10,988 bases of DNA, taken from Elusimicrobiota bacterium (GTDB lineage: Bacteria > Elusimicrobiota > Elusimicrobia > JACQJN01). The notes beneath the pieces are model-generated. The model made no database searches and was not told the origin of the DNA. It worked only from the letters and a program-made list of their open reading frames with translations. The position numbers and the translations under genes are program-made. The stretch is taken from assembly GCA_016205045.1 (NCBI GenBank), contig JACQJM010000216.1:1-10988 (forward strand), given 5' to 3'. Each line of letters opens with the position of its first letter. Position 1 is the first letter of the stretch. Below are positions 1 to 6,371 of this stretch, in pieces.

Positions 1-79
1 CTGGTTCTGGATCTTTGGTGATCGGATCGGCCGGGAAATCTTAGGCTTCTGGGGGGTAATTCTTCTGGGGGTAGGTTTT

Positions 80-1903
80 TTGCACAAAACAGTGGGAAAA
101 TACCCCTTGTTTCCAATTTTCTATCTGCTATCTGCTATCTGCTATCTGCTATCTTCCCCAGTTTGGGCCGCGGAAAATAATGATTTGAAAGAAGCGGAAG
201 ATTCCGCTCGAGGGGCTTTTCTGGCGGGAAGGCTGGAGGATGCGGAGAAGGGATACCAATATCTTTTAGTCCGCAGTTCCGATTCTCAGAAGAGCTATGC
301 GGCCACGGTCAGTTTGGCCTCTTTGGCTAAGGACCAAGGACATGAAGAAGAGGCTTTAGCGTTGTGGGTGAAGGCGACGCTTCTTTCCGAAGAGGATCCC
401 TTTGCTTGGAATCAGAGGGCTTGGTCTTATTTAGCCTTAGGCCGTTACCCCCAAGCTCGCCAGGCCTTTCAGCATGCCTTGGCCATCTCGACGGTGTCTG
501 CGTTCAGTGCTGAAGCACGATTGGGTTTGGCCATGGCGGAATGGGAAGATGCCGGGCCCCGTAGAGCGGCTCAAGCCTTTGAAGATATTTTTGGACGGGA
601 TGCCATCTTGCTTTCCTTCGAGGCTCAACGGTTAGGTGACATTAATTTTGAGTTGAAAAAATATCATCAAGCCAATCAATTTTTTAAACAGGCGTTGGTT
701 CAGGATCCATTGCTTTTGGAAGGGGAAGTTCAACTGGGAAAGTTGTACGAAAAAATGGGACTTTTTGAATCCGCTTGGCAGGCCTATTGGACGCTGTGGA
801 ATTTGGATCCGGGAGATTCTCTTTATCAAAAGTGGCTACATCGGGTAGAAGACCAAATGAGAAAGAAGCCGCAGGATTTGATTCCTTGGCGCCGTATTGG
901 GTGGCCTTTGTTGACTACGCCTCAGCCTTCGGCTCCTTCTCCGTTGCTGCGTGTATTGCTCTTTTCTGATCCTCACGGAACTCCTACAGCTGTCCGGGAA
1001 GCTTTTTTCATTTCTCCCTCTGATTTTAGATTGGTGGATGAAAAATTAGGCAGTGTAGTAGTGGGAAAGAAAAATTCACAGTGGCAGGTTCGGTTTAACC
1101 CTGATTTTCAGGTCTATGAGGTTCGCAGCAATCAGGGACAATTGGAATATTCCACCCGACAGCCTTTTCGCATTGAACCAATCACACCAGGATCGAGTGT
1201 TCTGCTTAAGAGCATCGTTTTAAGCGTCCCAGCTGGGGTAGATGGGGGAGATCGTGAACTACGTGGGGTAGTCGAATTTCGTCCTCACCAGGATGGGATG
1301 ATCGTGGTCGATGAAATTTATTTAGAAGATTATCTGTTGGGCGCGGTATCCCATGGCTGGGCTTCTCAGGGCCCCCCGGAGGCATTTAAAGCCAAAGCGG
1401 TCGCTTTGCGCACCAAAACTTTATGGCTGAAGGCGAATTCACGGCACCCCGGAGTAGCGTGGCATCTCTGTGATTCATCCCACTGCAGCGTGTACTCTGG
1501 TCTCCAACAGGAGTCGGTCAACGGGGTAGAGGGGGCTAAATCTACTGTGGGGCAAGTGTTGTACCGCCAGCAGGAGATGTCCACGGTAGAATTACATCTT
1601 TCTTGTGGTGGGTTGACGGAAGAAGGAGTTCAGGATTCTTCTCCACCCCGTGCTCCTTGGAAATTTCCGGGAGATCTGGAACGTTGGGTCCACTCTTTTC
1701 CAACCCAAGGTCTTTATTGCCAGACCTCCAGCCTTTCGGCTCCTGGTGAAGTGGGTTGGGTTCGATTGATTTCTGTAGAGGATATTATGCGTCGGCAAAA
1801 TCGTCGAAAAAAACATCGGAAATCTGAAGGCGTTGGTTCCTCTGAGTCGGTCTCTTTCAGGAAGGATTCGTTCTTTAAAATTGGAGGGGACGCAGGGCAG
1901 TGA
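80..1903 (+). CDS. TPR + SpoIID/LytB-domain exported protein, N-terminal part (frameshifted)
   Basis: SpoIID-family proteins are peptidoglycan lytic transglycosylases or their relatives, acting outside the inner membrane. Residues about 10-31 form a hydrophobic signal peptide ending VWA-AE. Residues about 40-260 hold several TPR-like helical repeats. The SpoIID domain runs from about 290 to the end: LEDYLLGAV near 415-423, EAFKAKAVALRT at 434-445, the His/Cys-rich HLCDSSHCSVY at 462-472 that matches the metal-binding segment of the family, and a CGG-LTEE segment. At the family's catalytic Glu (usually SEMP) the sequence reads SHGW, with Gly426. After the A7 run at 1807-1813 the frame leaves the family sequence, and the last 30 residues are an out-of-frame tail. 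The C-terminus continues in the next feature. The TTG start at 80 is uncertain: the frame stays open to the left edge of the window and there is no clear Shine-Dalgarno site. Confidence 0.82.
   Translation: MHKTVGKYPLFPIFYLLSAICYLLSSPVWAAENNDLKEAEDSARGAFLAGRLEDAEKGYQYLLVRSSDSQKSYAATVSLASLAKDQGHEEEALALWVKATLLSEEDPFAWNQRAWSYLALGRYPQARQAFQHALAISTVSAFSAEARLGLAMAEWEDAGPRRAAQAFEDIFGRDAILLSFEAQRLGDINFELKKYHQANQFFKQALVQDPLLLEGEVQLGKLYEKMGLFESAWQAYWTLWNLDPGDSLYQKWLHRVEDQMRKKPQDLIPWRRIGWPLLTTPQPSAPSPLLRVLLFSDPHGTPTAVREAFFISPSDFRLVDEKLGSVVVGKKNSQWQVRFNPDFQVYEVRSNQGQLEYSTRQPFRIEPITPGSSVLLKSIVLSVPAGVDGGDRELRGVVEFRPHQDGMIVVDEIYLEDYLLGAVSHGWASQGPPEAFKAKAVALRTKTLWLKANSRHPGVAWHLCDSSHCSVYSGLQQESVNGVEGAKSTVGQVLYRQQEMSTVELHLSCGGLTEEGVQDSSPPRAPWKFPGDLERWVHSFPTQGLYCQTSSLSAPGEVGWVRLISVEDIMRRQNRRKKHRKSEGVGSSESVSFRKDSFFKIGGDAGQ
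121..155 (+). repeat. Heptanucleotide tandem repeat inside the signal-peptide codons
   Basis: Five head-to-tail 7-bp units are present: four exact copies of CTATCTG and a fifth, CTATCTT. Because 7 is not a multiple of 3, the three reading phases alternate and encode the hydrophobic YLLSAIC pattern, which forms the core of the signal peptide of the SpoIID protein. Confidence 0.92.
1807..1813 (+). other. A7 homopolymer, likely site of the SpoIID frameshift
   Basis: Seven consecutive A residues lie exactly where the family-like reading passes from one frame to the next. With six A residues the codons read R-R-K-N-I-G-N-L and the SpoIID domain is continuous. Confidence 0.7.
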
Positions 1904-2153
1904 AACCTTAGAGGGAGAACAGGCCATTATGGACGTTTTAGCTCCCCGTTCTCTCCGTTCCACCCTGTTTGTGCTGCACCCTTTGTACCAAGGAAAAAGA
2001 CCAAAGGCCTATTTGTTGTGGGGATTGGGTACCGGTTCCGGTGCTGGTTTGTGTGAAGCAGGCACTTTGGGATTATCCAGTATGGGGAAAAAATACCCCG
2101 AGATCCTTTCTCACTATTTCCCCGACCTGAAACTCAAAACCATTAAATACTAG
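1833..2153 (+). pseudogene. C-terminal SpoIID-domain fragment in the +1 frame of the preceding gene
   Basis: This frame carries the missing end of the SpoIID domain and is not an independent gene. It holds SGRIRSLKLEG, then a short beta region, then a version of the family's closing motif: GLGTGSGAGLCEAG followed by a GKKYPEILSHYFPDLKL segment, which matches the usual G-HGVGMCQ-GA-G and Y-EIL-HYYPG ending. The match already begins upstream of the listed start. Read in this frame from about 1812, the sequence gives NIGNLKALVPLSRS, which fits directly after residue K577 of the preceding frame if one A of the A7 run is skipped. The joined product would be about 690 residues. The usual His in GHG is Ser here. 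No ribosome-binding site supports separate translation. A sequencing indel, a recent mutation, or slippage at the A run would all explain it. Confidence 0.8.
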
Positions 2154-2226
2154 CAAGGTGTCAAGTGTTAAGTGTGAGGTGTCAAGTTAAATTCTCTTTC
2201 ATAACTTTATGCCTATCACCTGACAC
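2154..2226. repeat. Degenerate heptad array with an inverted copy (SpoIID/GT4 gap)
   Basis: Directly after the stop codon come five related 7-bp units (2154-2188) of the form T-C/T/G-A-A/G-G-T-G, such as TCAAGTG, TTAAGTG and TGAGGTG. At 2217-2226 the sequence CACCTGACAC is the inverse of GTGTCAAGTG at 2158-2167 with one mismatch, so the gap could fold into a hairpin with a loop of about 50 nt. No convincing promoter or terminator T-tract was seen in this 108-bp gap. Confidence 0.7.
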
Positions 2227-2251
2227 GGTTTTTGCTAGTTTTTGCGACCAT

Positions 2252-2255
2252 GGAG
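2252..2255 (+). promoter_or_regulatory. Shine-Dalgarno site favouring the GT4 start at 2262
   Basis: GGAG lies 6 nt before the ATG at 2262. The upstream in-frame starts (TTG 2232, ATG 2250) have no such site and would add residues that do not resemble a GT4 N-terminus. Confidence 0.5.
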
Positions 2256-2261
2256 CCTGCT

Positions 2262-3446
2262 ATGGCAGCTGAGCAAAAAATTAAGGTCGTTCATGTGATC
2301 ACTCAACTGGAACTGGGAGGAGCCCAGCAGAACACTCTTTATACCGTCAAGTCTCTGGATAGAACACGGTTTGAGCCGGTTTTAGTTAGCGGACCAGGTG
2401 GAATTCTGGATCAAGAAGCTCGAGATATCCCTCAATTAAAAATCCACTTTATTCCTTCTTTGGTTCGCCCACTCCATCCGCTGAAGGATGCGATAGCATT
2501 AGCGGCACTAATTCGGGTTTTTCGCGAGGAAAAACCGGACGTGGTGCACACTCATTCCTCCAAGGCCGGCATTTTAGGTCGAGTGGCCGCTGCTTTGATC
2601 GGGGTGCCTCTGATCCTTCACACCTATCATGGTTTTGGGTTTCATGACCGCCAATTTTCTTGGTTACGTAGAATGCTTTTGGGTATAGAGTGGTGCGCGG
2701 CTAAACTCAGCACGCGTCTTATTTTTGTGTCACGAGCCAATCTGGAAACGGCGGTTCGGCATGGATTGACCTTTCCAGAAAAGAGTGTTTTAATCCGCAG
2801 TGGCGTTCCACTTAAAAATTTTCCTGCGAAAGGAATCGATCCTCAAAAGAAGAAAACAGAATTGGGCGTGGGAATGCATAAGCCGTTGGTGGTCAGCGTG
2901 GGCAATCTAAAACCCCAAAAAAATCCTGAAGATTTTATTTTGTTGGCAAAAATGGTATATGAAAAGAATCGCGAGATTCGTTTCCTTTTTATCGGGGATG
3001 GGGTATTGCGTGCTCGCCTGGAGGGTAATCTTCTCCGCTACGGCTTGCATGGAAAGTGTTTTTTCCCGGGGTGGCGCCGAGACATCCCGGAAATCTTGAC
3101 CGCGTCGGACGTCTTTGTGTTGACATCTCTCTGGGAAGGTTTACCGAGAAGTTTGGTGGAGGCCATGAAATCGGGACTCCCCTCTGTTTGCTACAGTACG
3201 GATGGGATTCAGGATCTCATCCGGGATGGCGAAAACGGTTATTTGATCTCTCCGGGAAACGTAGAGTTGATGGCAAAGAAATTGCTTTTTCTTTTGGAAC
3301 ATGATTCTGTGAGAAAACAAATGGGGCAGAAAGCCGCAGAATCCATTGGCCCTGAGTTCGATATTGATGGAATGGTTCGTCAACAAGAGAAGCTGTATCA
3401 GGAGCTCGCGATCCGCGATCCGCGATCCGCAATCCGTCGCAGGTGA
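2262..3446 (+). CDS. Glycosyltransferase family 4 (GT-B fold)
   Basis: This is a retaining GT-B glycosyltransferase, cytoplasmic or peripheral at the inner membrane, that moves a sugar from a nucleotide donor to a lipid-linked or polysaccharide acceptor. With the ATG at 2262 it has 394 residues, the usual size. The N-terminal Rossmann half starts KIKVVHVITQLELGGAQQN (6-24), with the acceptor-side HTHSSKAG and HGFGFH segments following. The C-terminal half begins near VVSVGNLKPQKNPEDF and contains GDGVLRARLE and the donor-binding E-X7-E motif E292-G-L-P-R-S-L-V-E300. The last 13 residues (AIRDPRSAIR-type) are encoded by a heptad repeat array and are probably not part of the ancestral protein. 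The sugar cannot be told from sequence; an envelope glycan or capsule role is inferred from the GT2 gene downstream. Confidence 0.92.
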   Translation: MAAEQKIKVVHVITQLELGGAQQNTLYTVKSLDRTRFEPVLVSGPGGILDQEARDIPQLKIHFIPSLVRPLHPLKDAIALAALIRVFREEKPDVVHTHSSKAGILGRVAAALIGVPLILHTYHGFGFHDRQFSWLRRMLLGIEWCAAKLSTRLIFVSRANLETAVRHGLTFPEKSVLIRSGVPLKNFPAKGIDPQKKKTELGVGMHKPLVVSVGNLKPQKNPEDFILLAKMVYEKNREIRFLFIGDGVLRARLEGNLLRYGLHGKCFFPGWRRDIPEILTASDVFVLTSLWEGLPRSLVEAMKSGLPSVCYSTDGIQDLIRDGENGYLISPGNVELMAKKLLFLLEHDSVRKQMGQKAAESIGPEFDIDGMVRQQEKLYQELAIRDPRSAIRRR

Positions 3447-3506
3447 GGTTTCTGGAGAGATTTGTAGTCTTAATTCACGTATCGCTACTTGCGAATTGCT
3501 AATTGC
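3407..3506. repeat. Inverted heptad arrays across the GT4 end and the IDH leader
   Basis: The left array (3407-3434) has CGCGATC three times and then CGCAATC, inside the last codons of the glycosyltransferase. The right array (3479-3506) has GTATCGC, TACTTGC, GAATTGC and TAATTGC, directly before the isocitrate dehydrogenase ribosome-binding site. The reverse complement of the left unit (GGATCGC/GGATTGC) resembles the right unit, so the arrays are degenerate inverted copies separated by 44 bp. Pairing would be imperfect, with several G-U pairs and mismatches. Confidence 0.7.
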
Positions 3507-3510
3507 GGTC

Positions 3511-3517
3511 AAGGAGG
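3511..3517 (+). promoter_or_regulatory. Strong Shine-Dalgarno site for the IDH gene
   Basis: AAGGAGG lies 4 nt before the ATG at 3522. It decides the start against the in-frame upstream codon at 3489, whose extra residues come from heptad-repeat DNA. Confidence 0.8.
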
Positions 3518-3521
3518 CATC

Positions 3522-4592
3522 ATGAGTTATCGAGTAACGTTGATTCCCGGAGATGGAACAGGTCCAGAAATTGCAGACGTAACTAAGAATGTTTTGGAGG
3601 CCACGGGAGTAAAAATTCAGTGGGATGTGGTGGAGGTTGGAGGGGCCGCCATGGCCAAACAAGGTACTCCTCTTCCTAAAGAGGTGTTGGACTCCATCCG
3701 AAAAAACAAAGTGGCCTTAAAAGGTCCTATCACCACCCCTGTTGGCACGGGGTTCAGGAGCGTCAACGTGGCCCTTCGGCATGAATTGGATCTGTACGCT
3801 TGTTTAAGGCCCTGTAAACTTTATCCTGGTGTTCGTTCCCGTTACAATCAAGTGGATTTGGTAATCGTTCGGGAAAATTCCGAGGATCTATATACTGGAG
3901 TGGAGTTTCCCCCGGATTCAGCTGAGGCCAAGCAAGTAGCGCAATGGGGAAAAGGGAAAGTAAAGCCAGGTTCTGCCATTTCGGTCAAACATATTTCTTC
4001 GGTTGCAACCGAAAGGATTGTGAAATTTGCTTTCGAATATGCTCTCAAGTATAAGAGACGCAAGGTGACTGCGATTACCAAAGCTAATATTCTAAAACTG
4101 ACGGATGGGTTATTCTTAGCTACTACGCGTAAGGTGGCCGAGGGATACAAAGGAAAAGTGGAATATGAAGAAAAACTGATCGACAATATGTGCATGCAGT
4201 TGGTGATCAAACCGGAGATCTATGATGTTCTGGTCCTGCCTAATCTGTATGGAGATATCCTTTCAGATGAGTGCGCCGGTTTAGTGGGAGGATTGGGAGT
4301 AGCCCCCGGAGCCAATTATGGCGATGGAATTGCTCTTTTCGAAGCGGTACACGGCTCCGCCCCTAAGTATACAGGGCTTAACAAGGTAAATCCTACGGCC
4401 CTGATTCTATCAGGAATGATGATGCTGGAGTATTTGGGAGAAGTGCGCGCGGCACAACAACTGGAAAAGGCGGTGGCCGAAGTCATTAAAGAAGGGCGAC
4501 AGGTGACTTACGATTTAGGAGGATCTGCAGGGACAAAGGAAATGGGACAAGCCATTATACAGAAATTATCCCGACAAACTACGGCGGTATAA
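3522..4592 (+). CDS. NAD-type isocitrate dehydrogenase (isocitrate/isopropylmalate dehydrogenase family)
   Basis: The likely reaction is oxidative decarboxylation of isocitrate to 2-oxoglutarate in the TCA cycle, in the cytosol. The protein has 356 residues, the size of short NAD-dependent IDH. It starts YRVTLIPGDGTGPEI. The substrate loop GFRSVNVALRHELDLY includes S80 (the residue phosphorylated in E. coli Icd) and R86; R96 and R117 complete the Arg triad, with Y124 in LYTG. K187 sits in TKANILKLTDG, and D221, D245 and D249 are the metal-binding acids in LIDNMCMQ and NLYGDILSDECAG. HGSAPKYTG (from 278) is the cofactor adenine loop. TKANILKLTDG and DNMCMQ favour isocitrate over isopropylmalate; a homoisocitrate or isopropylmalate role is less likely but not excluded. 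No TCA or leucine-pathway neighbours are present, and it lies between two glycosyltransferase genes. Confidence 0.92.
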   Translation: MSYRVTLIPGDGTGPEIADVTKNVLEATGVKIQWDVVEVGGAAMAKQGTPLPKEVLDSIRKNKVALKGPITTPVGTGFRSVNVALRHELDLYACLRPCKLYPGVRSRYNQVDLVIVRENSEDLYTGVEFPPDSAEAKQVAQWGKGKVKPGSAISVKHISSVATERIVKFAFEYALKYKRRKVTAITKANILKLTDGLFLATTRKVAEGYKGKVEYEEKLIDNMCMQLVIKPEIYDVLVLPNLYGDILSDECAGLVGGLGVAPGANYGDGIALFEAVHGSAPKYTGLNKVNPTALILSGMMMLEYLGEVRAAQQLEKAVAEVIKEGRQVTYDLGGSAGTKEMGQAIIQKLSRQTTAV

Positions 4593-4593
4593 G

Positions 4594-4731
4594 AGGAATT
4601 AAGGGATTGAGGGATTAGGGGATTGAGGATTAGAAAAGATTGGGGAATCGGAGGACGATGAGGAATTGGGATTAGGTTTTCTGGATTTTTTTATTTTTCT
4701 TAATCCCTTAATTCCTTAATCACTTAATCCC
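4594..4731. repeat. Inverted octamer repeat arrays in the IDH/GT2 gap
   Basis: The 148-bp gap is almost filled by period-8 repeats. The left array (4594-4632) has AGGAATTA, AGGGATTG, AGGGATTA, GGGGATTG and AGGATTA. The right array (4700-4731) has TTAATCCC, TTAATTCC, TTAATCAC and TTAATCCC, which is the reverse complement of the same motif. A second, inner copy at 4661-4675 pairs even better with the right arm. Between the inner copy and the right arm lies a T-rich tract (about 4685-4698). Transcripts would fold into a purine/pyrimidine hairpin that could act as a terminator or mRNA-end structure for the isocitrate dehydrogenase. Confidence 0.8.
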
Positions 4732-4740
4732 CTATAAATT

Positions 4741-5685
4741 ATGGATCTAAGCATCGTCATTCCTGTATTCAATGAAGAGGGGAACCTTTCTCAGCTTTTT
4801 GGAGAGCTTAAGTCCGTTTTGGACTCCTTGGGCCAGACCAGCGAAGTGATTGTGGTCGATGATGGGAGCCGGGACCGTTCCTTTTCACTCATTCAAGAAT
4901 GGTCCCGGAAGGATTCGCGGTTTAAGGGAGTTCGATTATCCAAGAATTATGGTCAAACGGCGGCCATCTCTGCCGGATTAGAAAAGTCAGAAGGAAAAAT
5001 GATCGCATTCATGGATGCGGACCTGCAAAACGATCCTAAAGATCTTCCTAAATTGCTTCAAAAGTTACAGGAAGGCTACGATTTGGTCAGCGGCTGGAGG
5101 AAACACAGGAAGGATCCCTTTTTTTCGAAAGTATTGCCTTCTCACTGGGCTAACTGGATTATTGCACGCATCACACGGGTTCCTCTGCACGATTTTGGCT
5201 GTACGCTTAAGGTATACCGGAGTGGATTCATAAAGCCTTTGCGGCTCTATGGGGAGATGCATCGTTTCGTTCCCACGTTTGCCAGTTTTTTAGGGGCAAG
5301 AATGGCGGAGGTGGAGGTGAATCATCGTAAGCGTGTCTCAGGCAACTCCAAATACGGTTTTTCTAGAATTTTTAAGGTTTCTCTAGACTTGGTAACGGTA
5401 AAATTTATGGAAGATTATATGGCGAAGCCCATTTATGTGTTTGGAGGAGCAGGAGCGATCATGGGGATAGTGGGAGCCTTGTTGGCGACGGTGACTCTCT
5501 ATTACAAATTTTATGTGGGTATTTATGTAAAAGATCAGCCTCTTTTTCTGGTTTCTATCTTTTTTGCCTTGATTGGATTTCAACTTATTTTCTTGGGGAT
5601 TATTGCGGAAATTTTGATTCGAGTTTATTACGAACTTAAAGATAGGCCGTCTTATTTTGTTCGAGAAACCGTAGGATTCAATTAA
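4741..5685 (+). CDS. Membrane-anchored GT2 glycosyltransferase, DPM1/GtrB/ArnC-like
   Basis: This family transfers a sugar from a nucleotide donor to undecaprenyl (polyprenyl) phosphate on the cytoplasmic face of the inner membrane. The sugar-lipid then feeds glycan decoration, lipid A modification or protein glycosylation. The protein has 314 residues. The GT-A domain starts LSIVIPVFNEE; VVDDGSRD (38-45) and DADLQ (92-96) are the nucleotide- and metal-binding motifs, and HRKRVSGNSKY (195-205) is the typical R-GxSKY loop. Two transmembrane helices lie near 231-257 and 268-293, with a short basic tail after them, as in GtrB-type enzymes. The ATG at 4741 follows AT-rich repeat DNA with no recognisable Shine-Dalgarno site, yet the protein begins exactly where the family does. 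No flippase or GtrC-like partner is in the window. Confidence 0.92.
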   Translation: MDLSIVIPVFNEEGNLSQLFGELKSVLDSLGQTSEVIVVDDGSRDRSFSLIQEWSRKDSRFKGVRLSKNYGQTAAISAGLEKSEGKMIAFMDADLQNDPKDLPKLLQKLQEGYDLVSGWRKHRKDPFFSKVLPSHWANWIIARITRVPLHDFGCTLKVYRSGFIKPLRLYGEMHRFVPTFASFLGARMAEVEVNHRKRVSGNSKYGFSRIFKVSLDLVTVKFMEDYMAKPIYVFGGAGAIMGIVGALLATVTLYYKFYVGIYVKDQPLFLVSIFFALIGFQLIFLGIIAEILIRVYYELKDRPSYFVRETVGFN

Positions 5686-5686
5686 G

Positions 5687-5715
5687 TTGACTACTTATTT
5701 TTAAGTTAGTACGAT
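5687..5715 (+). promoter_or_regulatory. Possible sigma-70-type promoter of the DUF177-rpmF-plsX operon
   Basis: TTGACT (5687-5692) and TACGAT (5710-5715) are separated by 17 nt and lie directly after the GT2 stop codon. They match the consensus in 5 and 4 of 6 positions. Transcription would start near 5722, very close to the possible DUF177 start codons. Confidence 0.35.
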
Positions 5716-5718
5716 GGC

Positions 5719-6150
5719 TTGCCTGTGTCCAGTTCTTTGATATTTTCCAGTCACGAAATCCAAGATCAAAATGGCTTGGCGGGATCTTTTGAGCTGGATC
5801 CAGCGGTGTTTCAAGAAGCCTTCTCGGAAGCAAAATTATCAATTCCCATTACGGTGGGTCTGGAGTTTTCGGTAGGAGGAAATCGAATTTTGCTTCAGGC
5901 GCATGTACAAGGGGAATGGGAGCTTTCTTGCAGTCGTTGTTTAACTCTCTTCCGCGCTCCTTTTGGTAATGAAGTTGAAGAAACTTATCCGCTGACCCAA
6001 GCACAGATTGATGTTGGTGACGAGGTAAGACAATCGCTTATCTTATCGGTCCCTTCCAAACCCTTGTGCCGCGAGTCCTGTCTAGGACTTTGTCCTCGTT
6101 GCGGTCAAAATTTAAATGATAAACTTTGCCAGTGTAAATTGTCTCATTGA
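5719..6150 (+). CDS. DUF177 (YceD) family metal-binding-like protein
   Basis: DUF177/YceD proteins are found next to rpmF and plsX in many bacteria and are linked to 23S rRNA or ribosome accumulation; the biochemistry is not settled. The protein has about 143 residues and shows the family's Cys pattern: CSRC (C71, C74) in the middle, then C117, C121, CPRC (C125, C128) and a final CQC (C137, C139), with the hallmark GLCPRCGQNLN segment. The start is unclear: TTG 5719, GTG 5725 and TTG 5737 are all in frame, an in-frame stop lies at 5707, and none has a Shine-Dalgarno site. Its stop overlaps the rpmF ribosome-binding site, so the two are likely co-translated. Confidence 0.9.
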   Translation: MPVSSSLIFSSHEIQDQNGLAGSFELDPAVFQEAFSEAKLSIPITVGLEFSVGGNRILLQAHVQGEWELSCSRCLTLFRAPFGNEVEETYPLTQAQIDVGDEVRQSLILSVPSKPLCRESCLGLCPRCGQNLNDKLCQCKLSH

Positions 6151-6158
6151 GGTTCGAA

Positions 6159-6371
6159 ATGGCTAATCCAAAAAGAAAATGGACGCGTTCGAGACGAGAT
6201 TCGAGGCGGGCTTCGAATTGGCGGCTTTCCTTGGGCTCTTCTAGCGTCTGTTCTCAATGTGGTAAAGCGAAACTTTCTCATCGCGTTTGTCCCTCTTGTG
6301 GATTTTACGATGGGAAACTAGTGGTTCCCAAAAAAGAGAAGAAAAGCAAAGAAAACCCAGAGCAGAAGTAA
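6159..6371 (+). CDS. rpmF: 50S ribosomal protein L32 (bL32)
   Basis: This is a component of the large ribosomal subunit. It has 70 residues, slightly longer than usual because of a Lys/Glu-rich tail. It opens MANPKRKWTRSRRDSRRA, a typical L32 N-terminus (usual form AVPKRK-S), and has a four-Cys zinc site: C31, C34, C44 and C47. The start at 6159 is set by TGAGG at 6148-6152, 6 nt upstream and overlapping the DUF177 stop. The stop TAA shares one base with the plsX start (TAATG), which indicates translational coupling. The DUF177-rpmF-plsX order is widely conserved. Confidence 0.96.
   Translation: MANPKRKWTRSRRDSRRASNWRLSLGSSSVCSQCGKAKLSHRVCPSCGFYDGKLVVPKKEKKSKENPEQK

Noticed and set aside
3407..3506. 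CRISPR array at the GT4/IDH junction
   Set aside because: Units are only 7 bp with no spacers between them, and no cas genes are present.
3489..3521. Upstream start for the isocitrate dehydrogenase
   Set aside because: It would translate heptad-repeat DNA and the Shine-Dalgarno site itself; AAGGAGG at 3511-3517 serves the ATG at 3522.
3141..3662. 173-codon frame on the minus strand across the GT4/IDH junction
   Set aside because: It is antisense to two well-conserved genes and has no recognisable motif.
6287..6370. PlsX start inside rpmF
   Set aside because: The extra residues are an out-of-frame reading of the L32 zinc-site and tail codons; the family begins at the ATG at 6371.
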